A DNA stretch of 6,976 nucleotides, taken from the NCBI GenBank assembly GCA_021299615.1, contig JAJTHC010000189.1, forward strand, positions 1-6,976, given 5' to 3'. The translations under genes were made by a program, and so were the position numbers. This stretch comes from Vampirovibrionales bacterium. GTDB taxonomy: Bacteria > Cyanobacteriota > Vampirovibrionia > Vampirovibrionales > JAJTHC01. Of the stretch, positions 1-4,445 are shown piece by piece. Under the pieces are notes generated by a model that had not been told where the DNA came from, searched no databases, and saw nothing but the letters and a program-made list of their open reading frames with translations. Position 1 is the first letter of the stretch; every line of letters begins with the position of its first letter.

Positions 1-747
1 CAGTATTTTGAAGGCAAGCTCCGCAAAGGGCAAGCCTTGATGTTCAGCCACGGATTCGCCATCCACTTTGGCTATATTACGCCTCCTGCCGATGTGGACG
101 TGTTCTTGGTTGCGCCTAAAGGACCCGGTCACTTGGTGCGTTCCGAGTATGAGCGTGGTCGTGGTGTGCCTTGCTTAATGGCGATTCATCAAGACGCCAG
201 TGGTGAAACGAAAGAAATCGCTTTGGGTTATGCGGCGTGCGTCGGTGGCGGACGTGGTGGCGTGATTGAAACCACCTTTAAAGATGAAACCGAAACCGAT
301 TTATTCGGCGAGCAAGCCGTCCTTTGCGGAGGCGCTGCAGCCTTGGTGAAAGCAGGCTTTGAAGTCTTGACTGAAGCGGGCTATCCCCCTGAAATGGCGT
401 ACTTTGAGTGCTTACACGAATTGAAATTGATTGTCGACTTGATGTACGAAGGTGGCTTGGATGACATGCGTTATTCCATTAGCGACACGGCTCGTTATGG
501 GGATGTCACCCGTGGACCTCGTGTGGTGGATGCCGACACGAAGGCTCGCATGAAAGTGATTTTGAAAGAAATCCAAGACGGCACCTTTGCTCGTGAGTTC
601 ACCGCCGATGTGCGTGCAGGCATGCCTCAACTCAAAAGCTTGGTGGAAGCGGATTCTAACCATCCGATTGAAGTCACGGGTCGCAAATTGCGTGGCATGA
701 TGAGCTGGTTGAGCGAATCCAAGAACGTCCAGCGTGACAAAAACTAG
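1..747 (+). CDS. ilvC: Ketol-acid reductoisomerase, class I (5'-truncated by window edge)
   Basis: This is the C-terminal 248 residues of acetohydroxyacid isomeroreductase. The enzyme converts 2-acetolactate (or 2-aceto-2-hydroxybutyrate) to the dihydroxy acid using NADPH and Mg2+, the second common step of valine, leucine and isoleucine synthesis in the cytosol. The frame is open to the left edge, so about 90 residues, mainly the Rossmann NADPH domain, lie outside. Visible motifs are SHGFAIHFG (end of the Rossmann domain), VAPKGPGHLVRSEY, and the all-helical knotted domain with ETETDLFGEQ (Asp100 and Glu104 of the fragment, metal ligands), ECLHEL (Glu136, Glu140) and the substrate-binding serine region SISDTA. 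It ends at MSWLSE plus a short tail, as expected for the short class I form of about 330-340 residues. All active-site residues in the visible part are intact, so the gene looks functional. A hairpin terminator follows 18 bases after the stop codon. Confidence 0.97.
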   Translation, partial: QYFEGKLRKGQALMFSHGFAIHFGYITPPADVDVFLVAPKGPGHLVRSEYERGRGVPCLMAIHQDASGETKEIALGYAACVGGGRGGVIETTFKDETETDLFGEQAVLCGGAAALVKAGFEVLTEAGYPPEMAYFECLHELKLIVDLMYEGGLDDMRYSISDTARYGDVTRGPRVVDADTKARMKVILKEIQDGTFAREFTADVRAGMPQLKSLVEADSNHPIEVTGRKLRGMMSWLSESKNVQRDKN

Positions 748-765
748 TTTTTCAACGCTAGAACT

Positions 766-802
766 GAAGTGAGGGGGATTTCTTTCCCCTCACTTCCATT
801 TT
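766..802 (+). terminator. Rho-independent terminator of ilvC, possibly bidirectional
   Basis: A near-perfect hairpin has arms GAAGTGAGGGG (766-776) and CCCCTCACTTC (786-796). One G·U and one A·T pair extend it to leave a 5-base loop. It is followed by CATTTT, a short T-tract. It starts 18 bases after the ilvC stop codon. It lies between two convergent genes, so it may also stop transcripts of the small minus-strand gene, but no T-tract follows it on that strand. Confidence 0.85.
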
Positions 803-819
803 GTGCTTACCCACCGAAC

Positions 820-846
820 GTTTTGTTACCTTAAACGTAACAAAAC
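820..846 (-). terminator. AT-rich stem-loop across the stop codon of the small minus-strand gene
   Basis: The arms GTTTTGTTAC (820-829) and GTAACAAAAC (837-846) are perfect 10-base inverted copies around a 7-base loop. The TAA stop of the minus-strand gene (826-828) lies inside one arm. The stem has only three G/C pairs in ten and no clean T-tract follows. It may be a weak terminator or a 3'-end stabilising structure, or simply a palindromic repeat that the gene reads into. Confidence 0.45.
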
Positions 847-1053
847 AACGGGTAGCATCAAGACGGCTCCCATGCAGGACATAAATACCCCTAAGGCGAG
901 TACTCTTAAGCTGTTCAATATCGCTTTGTACCTAAAAGAAGGACGTTCATAGCTTTGTTTAACCATTTCAATAGCAATACGTTGTTTTAAGACCATTAAA
1001 TCATCGCTTGTAAATGGTGATTCAAAATAAATTGATTCATGTGAATTAGACAT
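826..1053 (-). CDS. Small putative tail-anchored membrane protein, unknown function
   Basis: This encodes 75 residues that I do not recognise. Residues 1-44 are polar and charged, with an amphipathic helix-like stretch around DDLMVLKQRIAIEMVKQ. Residues about 49-73 form one strongly hydrophobic segment (VLALGVFMSCMGAVL and onward) ending in RLR, with basic residues R41, K43 and R50 just before it. There is no N-terminal signal peptide, so the layout is a cytosolic N-terminus with a C-terminal membrane anchor. The ATG is preceded by AAGAAGGGG (1065-1073 on the minus strand), with a rather long 11-13 base spacer. An AT-rich TATAGTATAAA (1074-1084) lies upstream as a candidate -10 region; I see no convincing -35. 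The gene converges on ilvC. The amphipathic composition and ribosome binding site favour a real gene, but no homology supports it. Confidence 0.55.
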   Translation of the reverse strand: MSNSHESIYFESPFTSDDLMVLKQRIAIEMVKQSYERPSFRYKAILNSLRVLALGVFMSCMGAVLMLPVVLLRLR

Positions 1054-1242
1054 GTATTAGACAACCCCTTCTTTTTATACTATATTATTTTTAGTGAGTC
1101 CTTCCCCAAAGTCCCACCTATATAGAATTAAAACAGCTCTGACTAAAAAATTGCGTGAAAATCTCATTTTTTTTGAGATTTAATAAAAGAATAAGAAATG
1201 TCTCTTTGACTAAACTCCAAAGCTTACCGTGTCGCTTATTTA
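1054..1242. other. Non-coding AT-rich stretch upstream of element copy A
   Basis: I find no gene here. It holds the leader of the small minus-strand gene and a short hairpin, AAATCTCA (1159-1166) and TGAGATTT (1174-1181), around a T run; the T run 1167-1174 is eight bases. It also holds short sequence echoes of the neighbouring element: TGTCTCTTTG at 1199-1208 recurs at 1272-1281, and TACCGTGTC (1225-1233) is the reverse complement of GACACGGTA in copy B. These echoes suggest an older, decayed element fragment. Confidence 0.5.
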
Positions 1243-1392
1243 TATAGCGAAGTTTATAATTTCCTGTACAGTGTCTCTTTGTTGTCGCTACGATTCTCGA
1301 TGTGCTTATGGTCGTTTGTGTACACCTCACACATCTGCGAGTCTAGGCTCCTAGAATAGCCTACTGTACAGAAAATTCTAAACTTGGCTATA
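1243..1392 (-). mobile_element. MITE-like element, complete copy A (150 bp)
   Basis: This is a non-coding element with imperfect terminal inverted repeats. One end begins TATAGCGAAGTTTATAATTT; the reverse complement of the other begins TATAGCCAAGTTTAGAATTT. Both continue into CTGTACAG (1264-1271 and 1364-1371). Read on the minus strand it aligns along its length with copy B (4287-4434). Shared blocks include TTTTCTGTACAGTAGGCTA, AGGAGCCTAGA, TGTGAGG, AATCGTAGCGACAA and GTACAGGAAATTATAAA. The ends read TATA, consistent with a TA target duplication as in elements mobilised by IS630/mariner-type transposases, though no transposase is present. It lies in the intergenic space between two divergently transcribed genes. 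The family is unknown to me. Confidence 0.8.
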
Positions 1393-1412
1393 TTAGTCTC
1401 ACCAAAGTCGTT

Positions 1413-1441
1413 TTTACTTTTGGGCTATTTATGGTTATAAT
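1413..1441 (+). promoter_or_regulatory. Sigma-70-type promoter of the nitroreductase gene
   Basis: A perfect -10 hexamer TATAAT (1436-1441) has a 17-base spacer to a moderate -35, TTTACT (1413-1418). The predicted start near 1448 gives a leader of about 46 bases. The promoter lies just outside element copy A, so the element has probably not disrupted it. The Shine-Dalgarno sequence AAGGAAG (1481-1487) follows. Confidence 0.6.
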
Positions 1442-1493
1442 TAGTAAAAGATTGATTTATACTTATTACTATTTGCACTAAAGGAAGCCTAGT

Positions 1494-2102
1494 ATGATGA
1501 TGGACACTTTCGAAGCGATTGAACAACGTCGTTCCATTAAGCATTATGATCCAACTCACCAAATGCCTGACGAAGATGTAAAAAAACTTATGAATGCTGT
1601 GTTGAAGACGCCAACGTCTTTTAACATTCAGAACTATCGATTTGTAGTAATTCGTGACAAAGGGATCCAGCAAGAACTAAAAGAAGCGAGCTGGAATCAA
1701 GCCCAAGTGTTAGACGCATCCATGGTTGTATTGCTTTGTGCAGATCTTAAAGCCCCTGTAGACAATCCCAAACGCTATTGGTACCAAGCCCCTACTGAAG
1801 TCGCCGAAGCCCTTTCGGGTATGACGCTTCAGTTTTATGACGGTAAAGAAGATCTACAGCACGACGAAGCCTTACGTTCTATTGGTATGGCCGCTCAGAC
1901 CTTGATGCTGGCTGCGAAAGCCATGGGTTATGATACTTGCCCCATGATTGGCTTTCAGCCTGAACCTGTAGAAAAAATAATTAAATTACCAAAGGATTAT
2001 TTGTTGGGTATGATGATTGTGGTGGGTAAAGGCATCCAGCCTGCTCGTGATCGTTCGGGGCCTTTAGATTACAATGAGCTGGTCTTTGAAAATAGCTTTT
2101 AG
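1494..2102 (+). CDS. Nitroreductase family FMN-dependent oxidoreductase (MhqN/YfhC-like)
   Basis: This encodes 202 residues, the usual length for a single-domain nitroreductase. The family reduces nitroaromatics, quinones or related electrophiles with NAD(P)H through FMN, in the cytosol as a homodimer. Visible features are the N-terminal FMN-phosphate motif QRRSIKHYD (11-19), the PTSFNIQNYRFVVI segment, and the conserved helix-loop IGMAAQTLMLAAKAMGYDTCPMIGF (130-154) that completes the flavin site. A C-terminal LGMMIVVGKG strand follows. The DTCPMIGF signature and the FYDGK-DLQHDEA region resemble Bacillus MhqN/YfhC proteins more than E. coli NfsB; the true substrate is unknown. Three ATG codons stand in tandem (1494, 1497, 1500) after AAGGAAG (1481-1487). 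The first gives a 6-base spacer and the second 9, so either could serve. It appears monocistronic. Confidence 0.92.
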   Translation: MMMDTFEAIEQRRSIKHYDPTHQMPDEDVKKLMNAVLKTPTSFNIQNYRFVVIRDKGIQQELKEASWNQAQVLDASMVVLLCADLKAPVDNPKRYWYQAPTEVAEALSGMTLQFYDGKEDLQHDEALRSIGMAAQTLMLAAKAMGYDTCPMIGFQPEPVEKIIKLPKDYLLGMMIVVGKGIQPARDRSGPLDYNELVFENSF

Positions 2103-2147
2103 CGTATTGAGGTATCTTTTGCGAGATAATATCATGGCGGATTCAAG

Positions 2148-2198
2148 TATAGCCAATTTTAGAGTTTTCTGAAAAGTCGGGTATTTTGGAGCCTAGGA
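2148..2198 (+). mobile_element. MITE-like element, partial copy C (left arm only)
   Basis: The sequence starts TATAGCC and continues TTTTAGAGTTTTCTG, identical to copy B over that 15-base block. It reaches the GGAGCCTAG block about 48 bases in with several substitutions (TGTACAGTAGGCTA is degraded). Similarity then stops at about 2198, where coding sequence of an unrelated gene remnant begins. No matching right arm is found immediately downstream. It has the same orientation as copy B. Confidence 0.7.
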
Positions 2199-2203
2199 CT
2201 TAG

Positions 2204-2299
2204 CCAGCCACGGCGACTCGGGATTTGCAGGGCTTGGTGGATTTAGACATTGTCAAGAAAACAGGCGAACTCAAGGGGACTCGTTATTGGCTTTTGTAA
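2204..2299 (+). pseudogene. 3' remnant of a gene with a winged-helix-type C-terminus
   Basis: The frame ending at TAA 2297-2299 encodes 31 residues beginning PATATRDLQGLVDLDIVKKT and ending KGTRYWLL. The pattern TATRDL-x2-LV-x2-xI-x2-TG-x4-GTRYxL is typical of the winged-helix C-terminus of Fic-family proteins and of ATP-binding (AlbA_2-domain) putative regulators. A TAG (2201-2203) lies directly before it in frame, upstream sequence in this frame has no such similarity, and there is no start codon or ribosome binding site. I read it as the end of a lost accessory gene, cut off by the element arm of copy C. The family assignment comes from memory of the motif and is moderate in strength. Confidence 0.55.
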
Positions 2300-2313
2300 A
2301 GATTTTGACATCC

Positions 2314-2347
2314 AATTATAGCGTTCTATTTTTTAAATGCTATACTT
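2314..2347 (+). promoter_or_regulatory. Extended -10 promoter of the restriction operon within an inverted repeat
   Basis: TGCTATACT (2338-2346) is an extended -10 element (TGN followed by TATACT), giving a start near 2353 and a leader of about 19 bases. It lies in one arm of a dyad: AATTATAGCGTT (2314-2325) and AATGCTATACTT (2336-2347) match as inverted copies at 10 of 12 positions around a 10-base spacer. A TTGACA (2305-2310) upstream could serve with the weaker TATTTT (2327-2332). The dyad could be an operator for the methyltransferase or a host factor. Because both arms contain TATAGC ends, it could also be a relic of element termini. Confidence 0.5.
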
Positions 2348-2371
2348 CAATGTTATAAGAAGGAAGTCTGC

Positions 2372-3217
2372 ATGAATCTTTTAAAAGCTCTTTTACATAT
2401 TGTACAGTATTCTAATGAAGTATCTTTAGAAGCATCTACACTCAATTCCAATCGTGCGAATGCCATGGGCGATGCCTTGGAAGATTATGTCAAAAAAGCC
2501 TTTTCTCAATCGTTGCATTTGCAAGCAGAAGAACAAAAAAAGGCATTCCAAGAAGTCTTTTCTTACTTGGGTAATAAAAACAATCCACCTGATATGATGT
2601 TAAAAAATGGCGATGCGATTGAAGTCAAAAAACTTGAAAATGCCTTCACTAATTTAGCCTTAAACAGCTCTCATCCTAAACGTTTTTTGCTTGCAGATAG
2701 CCCCTTAATCACTCAAGGGTGTAAGGATGCTGAAGAATGGACGGAGAAAGATCTTTTATATGTCATTGGGGTTCGTAAGCAAAATGCCTTGAATGCCTTA
2801 TTTTTTGTGTATGGAGATTGCTTTGTTGCCGATGAATCTATTTACTTAAACCTTAAACAAAAAATCAACCGTGGTATTGTGGAAATCCCCGATGTTGATT
2901 TTTCACCAACAAAAGAACTTGGCAAAATTAAAAAGGTGGATCCCTTAGGTATTACAGATCTTCGTATTCGAGGGATGTGGCATATCGAAAGTCCATTTAA
3001 AATTTTTAAGCATTTAAACTTGCCTGATTCACACGCTAGCTTTTCTTTCACCTGTTTAATGACGTTTAAAAAATTCAGTCGCTTTTCATTAGAAGATCAA
3101 AACTTGTTGCTAGAAGCTCAAAATTTGGGGCTTTCTATTCAAGATGTCTTGATTGATAATCCCAATAATCCTGCTAAACAAATCCAAGCGAAGTTCATTA
3201 CATTTACCAAGCCCTAA
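2372..3217 (+). CDS. Type II restriction endonuclease, NgoPII family (predicted GGCC)
   Basis: This encodes 281 residues resembling the NgoPII endonuclease of Neisseria along its length. It would cut unmethylated double-stranded DNA at GGCC in the cytoplasm. Recognisable blocks are NSNRAN..GDALEDYV (25-40), VFSYLGNKNNPPD (62-74), NGDAIEVKK (79-87), LALNSSHPK (95-103), CKDAEEW (117-123) and LRIRGMWHIESPFK (197-210). The PD-(D/E)XK nuclease core reads P73-D74, nine residues, then E84-V85-K86, so the catalytic residues are present. Length is normal and the frame is intact. AAGGA (2360-2364) precedes the ATG by 7 bases. It is the first gene of a two-gene operon with its methyltransferase. It is AT-rich relative to ilvC and uvrB, which fits horizontal acquisition. 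No controller gene is next to it. GGCC specificity is inferred from the family. Confidence 0.92.
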   Translation: MNLLKALLHIVQYSNEVSLEASTLNSNRANAMGDALEDYVKKAFSQSLHLQAEEQKKAFQEVFSYLGNKNNPPDMMLKNGDAIEVKKLENAFTNLALNSSHPKRFLLADSPLITQGCKDAEEWTEKDLLYVIGVRKQNALNALFFVYGDCFVADESIYLNLKQKINRGIVEIPDVDFSPTKELGKIKKVDPLGITDLRIRGMWHIESPFKIFKHLNLPDSHASFSFTCLMTFKKFSRFSLEDQNLLLEAQNLGLSIQDVLIDNPNNPAKQIQAKFITFTKP

Positions 3218-3221
3218 GGAG
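3216..3221 (+). promoter_or_regulatory. Methyltransferase Shine-Dalgarno overlapping the endonuclease stop codon
   Basis: AAGGAG uses the last two bases of the endonuclease TAA (3215-3217) and stands 6 bases before the ATG at 3228. This strong site fixes the methyltransferase start. It also implies that ribosomes finishing the endonuclease pass directly over the methyltransferase start region, so translation is probably coupled. Confidence 0.8.
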
Positions 3222-3227
3222 TACTCT

Positions 3228-4265
3228 ATGAAAATTGCGACTTTCTTTGCTGGGGCTGGTGGATTAGACCTCGGTTTTTCACAAGCAGGTTTTGATGTCT
3301 TATGGGCGAATGAATACGATAAAGAGATTTGGGAAACCTACGAAAAAAACCATCGTCACACGGTTTTAGACAGACGAAGCATTACCAATATTGAAGCGTC
3401 TGAACTGCCTGATTGTGACGGCATTATCGGCGGCCCGCCTTGTCAAAGTTGGAGTGAAGCAGGGGCATTACGAGGCATCGATGATAAGCGAGGACAGTTG
3501 TTTTACGACTTTATTCGCATGCTTAAAGCCAAGCAACCTAAGTTCTTTTTGGCGGAAAATGTATCAGGCATGTTATTGCCTCGTCATCGTGATGCCTTAG
3601 ACAATATCAAAACCCTATTTAGAGACTGTGGCTATACCTTGAGTTTCAAGCTCTTAAATGTAGCGGATTATGGAGTGCCTCAAGATAGAAAGCGGGTCTT
3701 TTTTGTGGGGTATCGTAGCGATTTGGGCTTAACCTTTGAGTTTCCTGAAGCATCTACACCTTATTTTTCAGAAAAAATCACCTTGGCAGAAACGATTTTT
3801 GACTTGCAAAACACCGCTCTTCCTGCTTTAGAGCAGAACAAAACGAATCAAACCGCTTGTACAATAGCGAATCACGAATATATGACAGGCGGATTTTCCA
3901 CGATTTACATGTCTCGTAATCGGGTAAGGGCGTGGGATGAGGTTTCTTTCACGATTCAAGCAGGGGGCAGGCATGCTCCTTTGCATCCGCAAGCCCCGAA
4001 AATGTTGTTTGTCGAACAAAACAAACGTATTTTTGTGCCAAAACAAGAACATATGTACCGTCGCTTAAGTGTGAGAGAATGTGCGAGAATCCAAACCTTT
4101 CCCGATGACTTTATTTTTCATTATACCCATGTGGCGGCTGGCTATAAAATGATTGGCAATGCGGTTCCTGTTCGCATGGCGAAGATTTTGGCTGAAAAGA
4201 TAAAAGCGGATTTAGAAAGTCTTAATGCAGCCGTCGCTTGTCAAAAAGGGGTATTGGCGGTTTAA
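3228..4265 (+). CDS. DNA (cytosine-5-)-methyltransferase, HaeIII/NgoPII type (predicted GGCC)
   Basis: This encodes 345 residues that transfer a methyl group from S-adenosylmethionine to C5 of cytosine, protecting host DNA from the preceding endonuclease. The motifs are in canonical order: I FAGAGGLDLGF (7-17), II NEYD (28-31), IV GGPPCQSWS (68-76) with catalytic Cys72, RGQLF (88-92), VI ENV (110-112), and VIII QDRKRVFFVG (152-161). A target recognition region follows (about 200-275, with MSRNRVRAWDE), then IX RRLSVRECARIQTFP (278-292) and X GYKMIGNAVPV (305-315). The match to M.NgoPII is close, including GALRGIDD and LHPQAPKM, so GGCC is the likely target. The ATG at 3228 is chosen because it follows AAGGAG and starts at the conserved MKIATFFAGAGG; a longer upstream frame would overlap the endonuclease. 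About 20 extra residues after the catalytic domain (ESLNAAVACQKGVLAV) look non-conserved. Confidence 0.96.
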   Translation: MKIATFFAGAGGLDLGFSQAGFDVLWANEYDKEIWETYEKNHRHTVLDRRSITNIEASELPDCDGIIGGPPCQSWSEAGALRGIDDKRGQLFYDFIRMLKAKQPKFFLAENVSGMLLPRHRDALDNIKTLFRDCGYTLSFKLLNVADYGVPQDRKRVFFVGYRSDLGLTFEFPEASTPYFSEKITLAETIFDLQNTALPALEQNKTNQTACTIANHEYMTGGFSTIYMSRNRVRAWDEVSFTIQAGGRHAPLHPQAPKMLFVEQNKRIFVPKQEHMYRRLSVRECARIQTFPDDFIFHYTHVAAGYKMIGNAVPVRMAKILAEKIKADLESLNAAVACQKGVLAV

Positions 4266-4286
4266 TTAGAGAAATAAAACCCTTTG

Positions 4287-4434
4287 TATAGCCGTTTTAG
4301 AGTTTTCTGTACAGTAGGCTAGACGAGGAGCCTAGATTATTTTGTGAGGGCGTGTAGACAGACCTACATAACGGAACAAAATAATCGTAGCGACAAAGTA
4401 TAGACACGGTACAGGAAATTATAAAACGGCTATA
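4287..4434 (+). mobile_element. MITE-like element, complete copy B (148 bp), abutting the uvrB ribosome binding site
   Basis: The ends are imperfect inverted repeats: TATAGCCGTTTTAGAGTTTT at the left, and TATAGCCGTTTTATAATTTC as the reverse complement of the right. The first 13 bases are identical, with about 23 matches over the first 26 positions. Internally it holds CTGTACAG (4307-4314), a short hairpin TAGGCT/AGCCTA (4315-4334) followed by GATTATTTT that might act as a weak terminator for the methyltransferase, and CGTAGCGACAA. It has no coding capacity. It is homologous to copy A (inverted) and copy C (partial, same orientation). Its final base lies immediately before the AAGGA of uvrB, so the element forms nearly the whole gap between the methyltransferase and uvrB. 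Confidence 0.85.
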
Positions 4435-4439
4435 AAGGA
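4431..4439 (+). promoter_or_regulatory. Element-derived TATAAA and uvrB Shine-Dalgarno
   Basis: The terminal TATA of copy B joins the flanking AA to make TATAAA (4431-4436), which overlaps the Shine-Dalgarno AAGGA (4435-4439). The ATG at 4446 is 6 bases on. A TTATAAAA (4419-4426) inside the element is a better-placed -10 candidate for a uvrB transcript, but I see no good -35 at 16-18 bases for it. The ribosome binding site is clear; the promoter is uncertain. Confidence 0.5.
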
Positions 4440-4445
4440 TACCCC

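Larger units (their letters stand above)
2103..2371. other. Scar region between the nitroreductase and restriction genes
   Basis: No intact gene is present. From left to right it holds a short leader with a weak TATCT/AGATA hairpin, the left arm of the dispersed element (copy C), the last codons of a lost gene, and the promoter and dyad of the restriction operon. The mosaic of fragments indicates repeated insertion and deletion at this point. Confidence 0.7.

Noticed and set aside
1118..1330. A minus-strand frame of 70 codons across copy A.
   Set aside because: It runs from unique sequence into the non-coding element, has unlikely composition, and is not open in copy B.
3153..3227. A 25-residue N-terminal extension of the methyltransferase (start at 3153).
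   Set aside because: It overlaps the endonuclease, lacks a Shine-Dalgarno, and precedes the conserved MKIATFFAGAGG start that follows a strong AAGGAG.
1243..4434. CRISPR array, from repeated sequence blocks.
   Set aside because: Only two full copies and a fragment exist, far apart and in mixed orientation, each about 150 bp with inverted ends; there are no regular spacers.
4300..4445. A LexA/SOS operator upstream of uvrB, prompted by CTGTACAG.
   Set aside because: The spacing does not fit CTG-N10-CAG or the GAAC-N4-GTTC type, and the same word occurs in copy A away from any repair gene.
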